Assembly: GCF_051900535.1 (NCBI RefSeq) | Contig: NZ_JBHZGI010000001.1 | Span: 1,212,462 to 1,276,461, forward strand | Direction: 5' to 3' | Origin: Frateuria_A sp051900535 | Lineage (GTDB): Bacteria > Pseudomonadota > Gammaproteobacteria > Xanthomonadales > Rhodanobacteraceae | Length of the DNA: 64,000 bases | In this document: positions 8,691 to 18,181 of the stretch, one piece after another | Layout: each line of letters starts with the position of its first letter | How positions within the stretch are numbered: the first letter of the stretch is position 1 | Notes under the pieces: generated by a model | The model's input: the letters and a program-made list of their open reading frames with translations, nothing else | Database searches by the model: none | What the model was told of the DNA's origin: nothing | Program-made: the position numbers and the translations under genes

Positions 8691-9458
8691 ATGCCCCCGC
8701 CTGCCGCCGCCCTGCTCGAAGTCGCCGCCAATTCGGTCGCCTCCGCGCTGGCCGCACAGGATGGTGGCGCCGGGCGGGTCGAGCTGTGCGCAGCGCTGGA
8801 GCTGGGGGGCGTGACGCCTTCCTACGCGGAGATCGCCACGGCGCGCGATCGGCTGACGATTCCTCTGTACGTGCTCATCCGCCCGCGCGCGGGCGACTTC
8901 CTCTACAACGACTTCGAGTGCGAGGTGATGCTGCGCGACGTCGAGGCCTGCGTGGCGCTGGGGTGCGATGGCGTGGTGCTCGGCGTGCTGGATGCCGAGG
9001 GCCGGGTCGACCAGGCGCGCTGCCGGGCTCTGGTCGATGCGGCCGGGCGACTGGGCGTCACGTTCCACCGCGCCTTCGACATGGTCGTCGACCAGGCGCA
9101 GGCGCTGGAAGCGGTGATCGGGCTGGGCTGCGAGCGTGTGCTCAGTTCCGGCGCGCGGGCGAGTGCGATCGAGGGCGCGGCGGCCTTGCGCGCATTGGTG
9201 GCGCAGGCGGCCGGGCGGGTGGTTGTGATGCCCGGTGCAGGCGTCCATGCAGGCAACATCGCGGCGCTCGTCCGGGCGACAAACGCGAGCGAGTTCCACG
9301 CTTCGGCGAAGCGTGCCTTGCCGTCGGGCATGCGCCATCACCAGGCAGGCCTGGAAGACATGGCCACAGGCGAGTGGCGCAGCGACAGAGCGGAAGTGCG
9401 CGCGATGGTGGCGGCGCTGCAGGATCTGGCCGCGCGCGAAATTCCGGCCTCGACCTAG
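8691..9458 (+). CDS. cutC: CutC-family protein
   Basis: 255 residues with the CutC TIM-barrel signature: 'LLEVAANSVASALAAQDGGA', 'RVELCAALELGGVTPSY', 'PLYVLIRPRAGDFLYND', 'VTFHRAFDM', 'RVLSSGARASA' and 'VVMPGAGVHAGN'. The open frame extends back to 8595, but that would put the palindromic operator over the start, and homology begins at the ATG at 8691. The family name comes from copper sensitivity in E. coli. The biochemical role is unsettled, and the barrel also fits a carbohydrate-linked activity. It is the first gene of a compact set with three mannosidases: 5 bp separate its stop from the GH2 start. A role in glycan metabolism is inferred from this position. Confidence 0.85.
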   Translation: MPPPAAALLEVAANSVASALAAQDGGAGRVELCAALELGGVTPSYAEIATARDRLTIPLYVLIRPRAGDFLYNDFECEVMLRDVEACVALGCDGVVLGVLDAEGRVDQARCRALVDAAGRLGVTFHRAFDMVVDQAQALEAVIGLGCERVLSSGARASAIEGAAALRALVAQAAGRVVVMPGAGVHAGNIAALVRATNASEFHASAKRALPSGMRHHQAGLEDMATGEWRSDRAEVRAMVAALQDLAAREIPAST

Positions 9459-9463
9459 CGGTC

Positions 9464-12130
9464 ATGACGATCGCGCTTCCGTCCACCCGCACGCGCATGA
9501 CGCCACGCCTGGCCTGCATCGCGGGTGCGCTGGTGCTGTTGGCGGGCCCGGGTCGTGCGGCACCGGCGACGCAACTTCTCGACCAGGGTTGGCAGGTCCG
9601 CCTGGCGCCGGGCGATGCCCGCGAGGCGGAGCACCCGCAGGCGGCACATTGGCTCGCTGCCACGGTGCCGGGTGCGGTGCAGACCGACCTGATGGCAGCC
9701 GGCCTGGCGGCCGATCCTTTCGTGGGGCGCAACGAGGCGGCGATCCAGTGGGTGGGCCTGTCCGACTGGGTCTATCGCACCCGCTTCGACGTCGACCCGG
9801 CCACGCTGGCACGCCGGCATGCCGAGCTGGTGTTCGAGGGGCTCGATACCTTCGCCGAGGTCTACCTCAACGGGCACAAGCTGCTCGACGCGGACAACAT
9901 GTTCCGCCACTGGACGGTATCCGCGAAACCCTGGTTGCGGGTGGGCGCCAACACGCTGGAAGTTCGCCTGCACTCCCCCATCGAGCGCCTGCAGCCGTGG
10001 CTGAAGCGGCAGCCGTACGCGTTGCCGGGCGAGTTCGACTCGGCCTTCGGCGACGAGCCCAAGGGCCTGCAAACGGCGAACTACGTCCGCAAGGCCGCCT
10101 ACCAGTACGGCTGGGACTGGGGCCCGCGCATCGTCACCGAGGGCATCTGGCAACCGGTGCATTTGGACAGCTGGGATGGGCTGCGCGTGGCCGGTTTCCA
10201 TGTCGCGCAGAAACATCTGGGTGCGCAAGCCGCGCAGCTGGACGTGCAGCTGGATGTCGATGCGGACCACGACGCCCCGCTGCCGGTGGAAATAAGCGTA
10301 TTCGGGCCGGATGGCCAGCCGGTCGCCCGGCAGGTTGCGGATGTCGAAGTGGTTGCGGGCCATCACCGCGTTGTCGTGCCGGTAACGATCGCCCATCCGA
10401 GGCGGTGGTACCCGGTCGGGTATGGCGCGCAGGACATGTACACGGTGCGGGTGCGGCTGGACGATGGCGGCACGCCTCTCTATGAAGGCTCGCGCCAGGT
10501 CGGCCTGCGCACGGTCGAGCTTCGGCGCGACAGGGACCGCTGGGGCCGCAGCTTCGCGTTCGTCGTCAACGGCGTCCCGATCTTCGCCAAAGGCGCGAAC
10601 CTGATCCCGTTCGACAGTTTCCCTACCCGCGTGACTGACGCGCGCATGCGCCAGACGCTCGAATCGGCGCGCGCGGCCAACATGAACATGCTGCGCGTGT
10701 GGGGTGGCGGCTATTACCTGCCCGACGCGTTCTATGCGATGGCCGACCGGATGGGCCTGATGGTCTGGCAGGACTTCATGTTCGGCGGCGCCATCCCGCC
10801 GCGCGATGCGGCGTTCGTGGCGAATGTGCGGCAGGAGGCGGCGGAGCAGGTCGAGCGCCTGTCGGACCATCCCTCGATCGTGCTCTGGTGCGGCAACAAC
10901 GAAGTGCAGAGCAGCTGGTTGTCGTGGGGCGACCGCAAGGCGCTGCAAGCCTCGCTCGCGCCCGCGGAAAACGAACGCATCAAGCAGGGCATGCGCGACC
11001 TCTTCGGCGACGTGCTGCGCGAGGTGGTCGCGCAACACGATCCGGACGTGCCGTATTGGCCAAGCTCGCCCAGCCAGGGCGGCGACGGCTTTGCCAACAG
11101 CCTGGACGATGGCGATTACCACTACTGGGACGTGTGGTCGGGCGAGGCGAAACCGGCCACCGCCTACCTGGACGTGACGCCGCGCTTCCAGTCCGAATAT
11201 GGCCTGCAGTCGTTCCCCGACCTGCGCACGATCCGCGCGTTCGCCGGCGCGGGACCATTGCAGGCGGATTCGCCGGTGCTGCGCGCGCACCAGAAGTTCG
11301 ACGGTGGCAACGGCAACCGGCGCCTGCTCGACTACGTGCGGCGCGAATACGGCGAGCCGAAGAATTTTCCCGCGCTGGTGTACCTGAGCCAGGTGATGCA
11401 GGCCGACGGGATCGCGCTCGCGGCCGAACACCTGCGCGCGGCGCGCCCGCGGTCGATGGGCTCGCTGTACTGGCAGCTCAACGACCTGTGGCCCGGCGTG
11501 ACCTGGTCCAGCATCGATACCTACGGGCGGTGGAAGGCGCTGCAGTTCCGTGCCCGGCGCTTCTATGCGCCGCTGCTGGTGGCGGCGCTGCGGCACGAAG
11601 GGACCACCACCGTGTCGCTGGTTTCCGATCGCACGACCGCGCTCGACGCCCGATGGCGGCTGCGACTGATGGATTTCGCCGGCAAGGTGCTGCGTGAGGC
11701 GTCCCACGATGTCACGCTGGCGCCGCTGGCCAGCACGCAAGTCGCCCGATACAGCGACGCGCAGTTGCTCGATGGTGCGGACCCGCGCGCCACCTTCGCG
11801 GTGTTCGAACTGATCGAGGACGGCAAGCCCATCTCCCGCAACCTGGTGTTCTTCGCCCTGCCGAAGGACCTTCGGCTTCCGCAGCCGCATGTCCACGCGC
11901 AACTCACCCCGTCAGCCACGGGCTACACCCTGACGCTTGCCGCCGATGCGCTGGCGCGCGACGTGTGGGTTTCCTTCGGCGATCTCAATGCCGATCTGTC
12001 GGACAACAGCTTCGACCTGCTGCCGGGCGAGCCCGTCACGCTGGACGTGACCAGCAAGGCTTCGGCGGCAGCGCTCCGGCAAGCCCTGCAGGTGCAGGAC
12101 CTTGCGCATGCCATGGGAACCCCGCCATGA
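9464..12130 (+). CDS. Exported beta-mannosidase, glycoside hydrolase family 2
   Basis: 888 residues. A signal peptide ('LACIAGALVLLAGPGRAAPA') is followed by a GH2 sugar-binding domain ('DWVYRTRFDVDP', 'LVFEGLDTFAEVYLNG'), an Ig-like domain ('HPRRWYPVGYGAQDMYTVRV') and a TIM barrel. The general acid/base is Glu480 in 'LWCGNNEVQSSW' and the nucleophile is Glu578 in 'RFQSEYGLQSFP'. 'WGGGYYLPDAFYAMADRMGL' and 'WQLNDLWPGVTWSSID' are typical of the beta-mannosidase branch. The expected reaction is release of beta-linked mannose, such as the core Man-beta-1,4-GlcNAc of N-glycans. The stop overlaps the GH125 start (ATGA, 12127-12130). Length and active site look intact. Xanthomonas N-glycan clusters also contain a GH2 beta-mannosidase. 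Confidence 0.9.
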   Translation: MTIALPSTRTRMTPRLACIAGALVLLAGPGRAAPATQLLDQGWQVRLAPGDAREAEHPQAAHWLAATVPGAVQTDLMAAGLAADPFVGRNEAAIQWVGLSDWVYRTRFDVDPATLARRHAELVFEGLDTFAEVYLNGHKLLDADNMFRHWTVSAKPWLRVGANTLEVRLHSPIERLQPWLKRQPYALPGEFDSAFGDEPKGLQTANYVRKAAYQYGWDWGPRIVTEGIWQPVHLDSWDGLRVAGFHVAQKHLGAQAAQLDVQLDVDADHDAPLPVEISVFGPDGQPVARQVADVEVVAGHHRVVVPVTIAHPRRWYPVGYGAQDMYTVRVRLDDGGTPLYEGSRQVGLRTVELRRDRDRWGRSFAFVVNGVPIFAKGANLIPFDSFPTRVTDARMRQTLESARAANMNMLRVWGGGYYLPDAFYAMADRMGLMVWQDFMFGGAIPPRDAAFVANVRQEAAEQVERLSDHPSIVLWCGNNEVQSSWLSWGDRKALQASLAPAENERIKQGMRDLFGDVLREVVAQHDPDVPYWPSSPSQGGDGFANSLDDGDYHYWDVWSGEAKPATAYLDVTPRFQSEYGLQSFPDLRTIRAFAGAGPLQADSPVLRAHQKFDGGNGNRRLLDYVRREYGEPKNFPALVYLSQVMQADGIALAAEHLRAARPRSMGSLYWQLNDLWPGVTWSSIDTYGRWKALQFRARRFYAPLLVAALRHEGTTTVSLVSDRTTALDARWRLRLMDFAGKVLREASHDVTLAPLASTQVARYSDAQLLDGADPRATFAVFELIEDGKPISRNLVFFALPKDLRLPQPHVHAQLTPSATGYTLTLAADALARDVWVSFGDLNADLSDNSFDLLPGEPVTLDVTSKASAAALRQALQVQDLAHAMGTPP

Positions 12131-13557
12131 CCACCCGCCGCGACTTCCTCAAACTGCTCGGCACCACGGCCGCCGCCGGCGCCATCGGCAACGTCGCTAT
12201 GGCTCGCACTCCCGGCAGCTACGCCAGCAAGCGCCCGCCTTCGGGCAAGCGACGCTTCACCAGCGACGCGGTGGAACGCGAGCTGGCGCGCGTGCAGGCA
12301 CTGGTCGGTGATCCCAAGCTCGCCTGGATGTTCGCCAACTGCTACCCGAACACGCTCGACACCACGGTCGAGCTGGGCACGCTGGAAGGCAAGCCGGACA
12401 CGTTCGTGATCACCGGCGACATCGAGGCGATGTGGCTGCGCGATTCCTCCGCGCAGGTCGCGCCGTACCTGCCGCTGGCGAAGCAGGACCGCGCATTGCA
12501 GCGGCTCTTCCATGGGCTGATCCAGCGCCAGGCGCGGTGCATCCGCATCGATCCCTACGCCAACGCGTTCATGCCCGATCCGCGTGCGCAACCGCTGTCG
12601 TGGGCTCGCCAGGACCAGACCGACATGAAGCCGGGCGTGGGCGAGCGCAAATGGGAGATCGATTCGCTGTGCTGGCCGATCCGACTCGCGCACGGCTATT
12701 GGCGGGCGACCGGCGACGCGGCCCCGTTCGACGATGACTGGCGCGCGGCCATGCGCGTGGTCGTGAAAACGTTCCGCGAGCAACAGCGCAAGCACGGCCA
12801 CGGCCCGTACCACTTCCAGCGAACCAGCGACCGACCCACGGAAACGCAGGCGCTGGAAGGCTACGGCAACCCGACCCGGCCCAACGGCATGATCCATTCG
12901 GCGTTCCGGCCCTCGGACGACGCCTGCCTGTATCCGCTGTTCGTCCCGGCCAACCTGTTTGCCGTGACCTCCCTGCGCCAGCTCGCCGCGATGAGCCGCG
13001 CGATCCACCGCGACGCCAGCTTCGCCGACGAATGCACTGCACTGGCCGATGAAGTCGAACAGGCCACCCATCGCGACGGCCGCCTGCAGGATGCCGCAGG
13101 CGACTACTGGGCCTACGAGATCGACGGCTACGGCAACCGGCTCTTCATGGACGACGCCAACGCGCCGGGCCTGCTCAGCCTGCCCTACCTCGGATGCTGC
13201 GCGACGGACAATCCGCTCTACCGTCGCACCCGCGAGCGCGCCTGGAGCGGACACAACCCGTATTTCTTCCGCGGCAGCGCGGCCGAGGGCATCGGCGGGC
13301 CACACGAGGGGCTGCGCATGATCTGGCCGATGGCGATCACCATGCGCGCGCTGACCAGCAGCGATCCGACCGAGATCCGCCAGTGCCTGCGCTGGTTGCG
13401 CGATACCGACGCGGGCACCGGCTTCATGCACGAAGCGTTCGACCAGGACGATCCGGCGCATTTCACGCGAGCGTGGTTCGCCTGGGCCAACAGCCTGTTC
13501 GGCGAGCTAATCGTCAAGCTCGCCAAGACGCGGCCCGCGCTGCTGCGCAACCCGTGA
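12127..13557 (+). CDS. GH125 exo-alpha-1,6-mannosidase, Tat-exported
   Basis: 476 residues. A twin-arginine signal 'TTRRDFLKLLGTTAAAGAIG' opens the protein. The GH125 body shows 'MFANCYPNTLDTTVEL', 'VITGDIEAMWLRDSSAQVAP', 'DQTDMKPGVGERKWEIDSLC', 'FRPSDDACLYPLFVPANLFA' and 'YEIDGYGNRLFMDDANAPGL'. GH125 enzymes are metal-independent inverting alpha-1,6-mannosidases acting on N-glycan or mannan branches. It is coupled to the GH2 gene by a 4-bp overlap. Export by the Tat route suggests that the folded enzyme works in the periplasm, after the glycan has crossed the outer membrane. Confidence 0.9.
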   Translation: MTTRRDFLKLLGTTAAAGAIGNVAMARTPGSYASKRPPSGKRRFTSDAVERELARVQALVGDPKLAWMFANCYPNTLDTTVELGTLEGKPDTFVITGDIEAMWLRDSSAQVAPYLPLAKQDRALQRLFHGLIQRQARCIRIDPYANAFMPDPRAQPLSWARQDQTDMKPGVGERKWEIDSLCWPIRLAHGYWRATGDAAPFDDDWRAAMRVVVKTFREQQRKHGHGPYHFQRTSDRPTETQALEGYGNPTRPNGMIHSAFRPSDDACLYPLFVPANLFAVTSLRQLAAMSRAIHRDASFADECTALADEVEQATHRDGRLQDAAGDYWAYEIDGYGNRLFMDDANAPGLLSLPYLGCCATDNPLYRRTRERAWSGHNPYFFRGSAAEGIGGPHEGLRMIWPMAITMRALTSSDPTEIRQCLRWLRDTDAGTGFMHEAFDQDDPAHFTRAWFAWANSLFGELIVKLAKTRPALLRNP

Positions 13558-13621
13558 ATCCACTTTCCACCCCAAGGCCGGCATCCGTGGTGCCGCCCAC
13601 CGACCCACAGGAGAACTCGAC

Positions 13622-16057
13622 ATGGTGACCCGCAGACACTTCCTGCAAGGCATGGGCGCCCTGGCCGCACTGGGCGGGGCCGGCGCATTGCCGGGCTTCG
13701 CGATGAGCCGGCCGGGCGTCGCCCGCTCATCGATGGGCGCCGGCGAGGGCGTGTCACGCTACGTCGACGTGTTCGTCGGCACCGGCGGGCATGGCCATAC
13801 CTTCCCCGGCGCCGCGCTGCCCTACGGCATGGTGCAATTGAGCCCCGACACCAACGACGCCGGTTGGGACGCCTGCTCGGGCTATCACCAGCGCGACGGG
13901 TCGATCATGGGCTTCTCGCACACGCACCTGTCCGGCACCGGCGCCAGCGACATGCTGGACGTGCTGGTGATGCCGGCCCAGGGGCCGGTGTTGCTGCAAC
14001 CGGGCGAGCGCGGGCTGCCGGACAAGAACTACCAGTCGCACTTCGACGAAGCGGCGTTCGCGAGCACGCGGTTGCCGCCCGATGCGGTCGGCAAACCCGG
14101 CCATGGCTACCGCTCGCGCTACGACGGCGAGCAGGCGCGGCCCGGCTACTACCGCGTGCACCTGACCGACCACGACATCCTGGCCGAGCTGACCGCCACG
14201 CTGCGCGCCGGCCTGCACCGCTACACGTTCCGCGGCCAGGGCGACGGGCATCTGCTGGTCGACCTCGCGCACGGCTACCACGACGACGCCAAGGTGCCGT
14301 CCAAGGTAAGCGATGCCACGCTCGAGCTGATCGGCGACGACCTGCTGGTCGGCAGCCGGCGCGTGCACCAGTGGGCCAATGGGCGCTACATGCATTTCGC
14401 CATTAAGCTCTCGCGTCCGGTCGCGCGCACCACGCTGTACGCCGAGGACGCACCGCTGCCCACCGGCTCGCGCAAGGTGCACGGCAAGCACCTGAAGGCG
14501 GCGCTGCATTTCACCGACGTGGCGCGCGAGCCACTGCTGGTGAAGGTCGGCATCTCTGCGGTCGACATCGACGGCGCGCGGCGAAACCTGGAATCCGAAG
14601 TCCCCGGGTGGGACTTCGAGGGCGTGCAGCAGCAAGCTTCCGACACCTGGGAACGCGAACTCTCGCGCATCCGCGTCGACAGCCCGTCGGAGCCGGTCAA
14701 GCGCACCTTCTACAGCGCGCTGTACCACACCATGCTGGCGCCCACGCTGTTCAGCGACGTCGACGGTCGTTATCGCGGCATGGACCTGAAGGTCCACGAG
14801 CTGCCGCAGGGTCGGCACAACTACAGCACCTATTCGTTGTGGGATACCTACCGCGCGTTGCATCCGCTGCTGACGCTGTTCCAGCCCGCGCGCGTGCCCG
14901 ACCTGGTCGATGGCCTGGTGCGGATGGCGGCGGAGAGCCCGGACGGCCCGCCCGTGTGGCCGCTGCAGGGCGTGGAAACCGGCTGCATGATCGGCTACCA
15001 CTCCGCCGTGGTGATCGCCGAGGCCCAGGCCAAGGGTTTCACCGGCATCGACTACGCCAAGGCCTGGCCGCTCTACCGCAAGCGCGCGATGGAGGATGAC
15101 TACCGGGGCCTCGCGTACTACCGCAAGCTGGGCTTCATCCCCAGCGACAAGGAATGGGAGGGCGCCAGCAAGACGCTCGAATACGCCTACGACGACTGGG
15201 CGATGGCCAGCCTGGCCGAAGCGACGGGTGCGCACGAGGATGCAAAGCACTTGCGCGAGCGCTCGCGCAATTACCGCAACCTGTTCGACAAGAAGCTGGC
15301 GTTCGTCCGCCCGCGTGGCAGCGACGGAAAGTGGCTGGAACCGTTCGATCCGCGCGCCATGGGCCACGGCGACAAGTGGCGCGACTTCACCGAGTCCAAC
15401 GCCTGGGAAGCGACCTTCCTCAACCAGCACGACCTGTACGGCTACATGCCGCTGTTCGGCGGCGAGCAGGCGTTCGAGCGCAAGCTCGACGAGTTGTTCG
15501 AAACCAGTTCGGCGCTGCCGGGCGACGCGCCACCGGACATCGCCGGCATGGTCGGCCAGTACGCGCACGGCAACGAACCCAGCCACCACGTGGCCTACCT
15601 GTACGCGTACACCGGCGCGCACCACAAGACGCAGGCGCGCGTGCGCATGCTGCTGGAAAAGATGTACCGGCCCGAGCCGGACGGACTGGCCGGCAACGAG
15701 GACTGCGGACAGACCAGTGCGTGGTACGTACTGGGGGCGCTGGGGCTGTATGCGGTCGATCCGGTGAGCACGAACTACGTGTTCGGCAGCCCGATGCTCG
15801 ATCAGGCCGAGGTGATGCTGGCCGGCGACAGGAAGCTGGTGGTGCGCACGCACGGCAACGGGCCGGACAAGCCCTACATCCAGGCGGTGCGCTGGAACGG
15901 CAAGCCATGGACGAAGAGCTGGATCAGCCACGCGGAGCTGGCCGCCGGTGGCACGCTGGAGTTCGAGATGGGGGCGACACCCAATCTGAAGTTCGGCGCG
16001 GCCCCGGCGGATCGGCCGCCGTCGTTCGGGCAGGCGGCCCCCGCCTCGGAGAGCTAG
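13622..16057 (+). CDS. GH92 alpha-mannosidase, Tat-exported
   Basis: 811 residues with a twin-arginine leader ('MVTRRHFLQGMGALAALGGA') and a good RBS (AGGAGA, 13610s). GH92 features are present in order: 'YVDVFVGTGGHGHTFPGAAL', 'SHTHLSGTGASDMLDVLVMP', 'FYSALYHTMLAPTLFSDVDG', 'QYAHGNEPSHHVAYLYAYTG' with the conserved Glu of the NEPSHH segment, and 'NEDCGQTSAWYVLGALGLY'. The family consists of calcium-dependent inverting exo-alpha-mannosidases, mainly alpha-1,2. Last of the cluster: with GH125 (alpha-1,6) and GH2 (beta), it would strip a high-mannose glycan stepwise. The 64-bp gap after GH125 is the only sizeable gap in the set. Confidence 0.9.
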   Translation: MVTRRHFLQGMGALAALGGAGALPGFAMSRPGVARSSMGAGEGVSRYVDVFVGTGGHGHTFPGAALPYGMVQLSPDTNDAGWDACSGYHQRDGSIMGFSHTHLSGTGASDMLDVLVMPAQGPVLLQPGERGLPDKNYQSHFDEAAFASTRLPPDAVGKPGHGYRSRYDGEQARPGYYRVHLTDHDILAELTATLRAGLHRYTFRGQGDGHLLVDLAHGYHDDAKVPSKVSDATLELIGDDLLVGSRRVHQWANGRYMHFAIKLSRPVARTTLYAEDAPLPTGSRKVHGKHLKAALHFTDVAREPLLVKVGISAVDIDGARRNLESEVPGWDFEGVQQQASDTWERELSRIRVDSPSEPVKRTFYSALYHTMLAPTLFSDVDGRYRGMDLKVHELPQGRHNYSTYSLWDTYRALHPLLTLFQPARVPDLVDGLVRMAAESPDGPPVWPLQGVETGCMIGYHSAVVIAEAQAKGFTGIDYAKAWPLYRKRAMEDDYRGLAYYRKLGFIPSDKEWEGASKTLEYAYDDWAMASLAEATGAHEDAKHLRERSRNYRNLFDKKLAFVRPRGSDGKWLEPFDPRAMGHGDKWRDFTESNAWEATFLNQHDLYGYMPLFGGEQAFERKLDELFETSSALPGDAPPDIAGMVGQYAHGNEPSHHVAYLYAYTGAHHKTQARVRMLLEKMYRPEPDGLAGNEDCGQTSAWYVLGALGLYAVDPVSTNYVFGSPMLDQAEVMLAGDRKLVVRTHGNGPDKPYIQAVRWNGKPWTKSWISHAELAAGGTLEFEMGATPNLKFGAAPADRPPSFGQAAPASES

Positions 16058-16114
16058 TTCCGGCGAGCGGGCTGGGGTAGGCGTCTCGGCTGCGCCTGCG
16101 CTCGCTGCGAACGG

Positions 16115-16226
16115 AAATAGGAAGCCCCTTTCCGGGAGAGGGGTTGCAGGTGAGCGTTCGGTATCGCCAATCGGCACGCTCGGCCCGAACCCTCTCCCGG
16201 CCTTCGAGCCGGTACCGAGGAGAGGG
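16115..16226. repeat. GC-rich palindromic repeat (CCTCTCCCGG family)
   Basis: Contains 'CCCCTTTCCGGGAGAGGGGTT' type half-sites and the inverted 'CCCTCTCCCGG ... GAGGAGAGGG'. The same family recurs at 22048-22084, 22157-22262 and 44448-44543, always between genes. It fills much of the gap between the GH92 gene and the permease and may fold as an mRNA 3'-end hairpin. Confidence 0.55.
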
Positions 16227-16230
16227 ACGC

Positions 16231-16267
16231 AGACATCTCGCGACCACAACCGGACATCCGGACGTCC
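16231..16267. promoter_or_regulatory. Possible met boxes upstream of the APC permease
   Basis: AGACATCT (16231-16238; 7 of 8 match to the met-box consensus AGACGTCT) is followed by the adjacent octamers GGACATCC and GGACGTCC (16252-16267; 5 and 6 of 8). The adjacent octamers have the 8-bp tandem register that MetJ needs, but their matches are modest. They end 97 bp before the permease start. This is only a candidate. Confidence 0.25.
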
Positions 16268-16364
16268 ACAAACCATGTAGCCGCCGCCGCAGGTGACATG
16301 CCCGGCCCACTTTGCGACCATCACCGCTTTGGCGCTCAGCGCCTGGCAGACACAGGGGCCCTCG

Positions 16365-18029
16365 ATGGCGAACCAGACTTCCATCCGGCGTGACGTCGGT
16401 CCTTTCGCACTCATGTTCACCGGCCTGGGCTCGATCATCGGCTCGGGCTGGCTGTTCGGCGCGTGGAACGCCGCCAAGCTCGCCGGCCCCGGCGCGATCT
16501 GGGCCTGGGTGCTCGGCGCGGCAATCATCCTGTCCATCGCGCTGACCTACGCCGAGCTGGGTGCGATGTTCCCCGAGTCCGGCGGCATGGTGCGCTACGG
16601 CCACTATTCGCACGGCTCGCTGGTCGGCTTCATCGCGGCGTGGGCGAACTGGATCGCGATCGTCTCGGTGATCCCGGTCGAGGCGGAAGCCTCGGTGCAG
16701 TACATGGCCGGCTGGAAGTGGCAATGGGCGCAGGATCTCTACCACGCCGTGCCCGGCCAGCACGGCGAGCTGAGCCAGCTGGGCGTGGCGATCGCCGGCG
16801 TGCTGGTGATCGTCTACTTCCTGCTCAACTACTGGAGCGTCAAGCTGTTCGCCCGCTCCAACAGCCTTATCACGCTCGTCAAGCTGATCATCCCGGCCGC
16901 CACCGGCGTGGCGCTGATCGCCAGCGGCTTCCATGGCGAGAACCTCGAGGTCGGCGCGACCGGCGGCAGCCACGCCAACGATTTCGCGGCGATCCTCACC
17001 GCGGTGGCCACCGCCGGCATCGTGTTCAGCTTCAACGGTTTCCAGAGCCCGGTGAACCTGGCCGGCGAGGCACGCAACCCGGGGCGCAGCATCCCGTTCG
17101 CGATCATCGGCGCGATCCTGCTGGCCACGGTGGTCTATGTGCTCCTGCAGATCGCCTATCTCGGCGCGGTGCCGCCGGACCTGCTGGCCCAGGCCGGCTG
17201 GCGGGGCATCAACTTCAGTTCGCCGTTCGCCGAGCTGGCGGTGCTGGTCAACCTCAACTGGCTGGCGATCCTGCTCTATGCCGACGCCTTCGTCAGCCCC
17301 AGCGGCACCGGCATGACCTACACCGCCACCACCGCCCGCATGATCTACGGCATGGAGCGCAACGGCACGCTGCCGCGCATCTTCGGCCGCATCGATCCGA
17401 AGTCCGGCGTGCCGCGTCCGGCGATGTGGCTGAACCTGGTGGTGTCGTTCCTGTTCCTGTTCTTCTTCCGCGGCTGGGACTCGCTGGCCGCGGTGATCTC
17501 GGTGGCGACGATCATTTCGTACCTGACCGGCCCGGTCAGCGTGATGACCCTGCGCCGCACCGCGCCGGAACTGCACCGCCCGTTCAAGCTGGCCGGCCTT
17601 CCGGTCATCGCCGGCATCGCCTTCATCATGTCGGCCGAGTTGCTGTACTGGGCCAAGTGGCCGCTGACCGGCGAGATCATCCTGCTGATGGTGGTCGCCC
17701 TTCCGGTGTACTTCTACTACACCGCCAAGCACGGCTGGCACGAGTTCGGGCGGCACCTGAAGGGCGCGTGGTGGCTGATCGCGTACCTGATCACGCTGGC
17801 GGTGGTGTCGAAGATCGGCAGCGCCAAGTTCGGCGGCCTGGACTACATCCCGTACGGCTACGACCTCGCCGTGGTCGCGGTGATCGGCCTGGTGTTCTAC
17901 CTGTGGGGCGTGGCGTCGGGCTGGCGCACGCCGGCGATCGAAGCCGAGCGCGAGCAGGCGGCGCAGCATCCCGATGCGCTGCAGATCCCGCCGGACGAGG
18001 AAGAGGCCGAGAAGATCACCGGCCGCTGA
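16365..18029 (+). CDS. APC-superfamily amino acid permease
   Basis: 554 residues with about 12 to 14 hydrophobic helices. The first holds the APC substrate-site signature 'FTGLGSIIGSGWLFGAWNAA', with 'GIVFSFNGFQSPVNLAGEAR' in helix 6 and 'SPSGTGMTYTATTARMIYGM' in helix 8. A charged cytoplasmic tail ends 'DEEEAEKITGR'. The ATG at 16365 is chosen because homology starts directly after it, while the frame is open upstream to 16293. Relatives include aspartate/proton symporters and other amino acid permeases, and the substrate cannot be read from sequence. It is a single-gene unit closed by a strong terminator. Confidence 0.8.
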   Translation: MANQTSIRRDVGPFALMFTGLGSIIGSGWLFGAWNAAKLAGPGAIWAWVLGAAIILSIALTYAELGAMFPESGGMVRYGHYSHGSLVGFIAAWANWIAIVSVIPVEAEASVQYMAGWKWQWAQDLYHAVPGQHGELSQLGVAIAGVLVIVYFLLNYWSVKLFARSNSLITLVKLIIPAATGVALIASGFHGENLEVGATGGSHANDFAAILTAVATAGIVFSFNGFQSPVNLAGEARNPGRSIPFAIIGAILLATVVYVLLQIAYLGAVPPDLLAQAGWRGINFSSPFAELAVLVNLNWLAILLYADAFVSPSGTGMTYTATTARMIYGMERNGTLPRIFGRIDPKSGVPRPAMWLNLVVSFLFLFFFRGWDSLAAVISVATIISYLTGPVSVMTLRRTAPELHRPFKLAGLPVIAGIAFIMSAELLYWAKWPLTGEIILLMVVALPVYFYYTAKHGWHEFGRHLKGAWWLIAYLITLAVVSKIGSAKFGGLDYIPYGYDLAVVAVIGLVFYLWGVASGWRTPAIEAEREQAAQHPDALQIPPDEEEAEKITGR

Positions 18030-18051
18030 TCGGAACCTGCGAAACCACCGA

Positions 18052-18079
18052 ACGCGCGGCGACGAGCCGCGCGTTTTTT
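18052..18079 (+). terminator. Rho-independent terminator after the permease gene
   Basis: Perfect 9-bp stem ACGCGCGGC / GCCGCGCGT with loop GACGA, followed by a run of six T. It lies 22 bp after the permease stop. Confidence 0.9.
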
Positions 18080-18181
18080 ATTGCCCCAAGGCGGCGCTCA
18101 CACCCTCCATACGCATGGCTTACGGGGTACGCGACACCATTCCGCATCGCCCCTCGCGGGCACCACCTGCGGAGCACTCCG

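Noticed and set aside
8320..8691. 123-codon plus-strand frame before cutC
   Set aside because: It runs across the palindromic operator, lacks an RBS and has a composition like non-coding GC-rich DNA.
9455..11902. Long minus-strand open frame (815 codons) opposite the GH2 gene
   Set aside because: It mirrors a clear beta-mannosidase gene; long antisense frames are expected in such GC-rich codon usage. The same applies to 13754-16537, 15924-17969, 47920-50823 and other long frames facing real genes.
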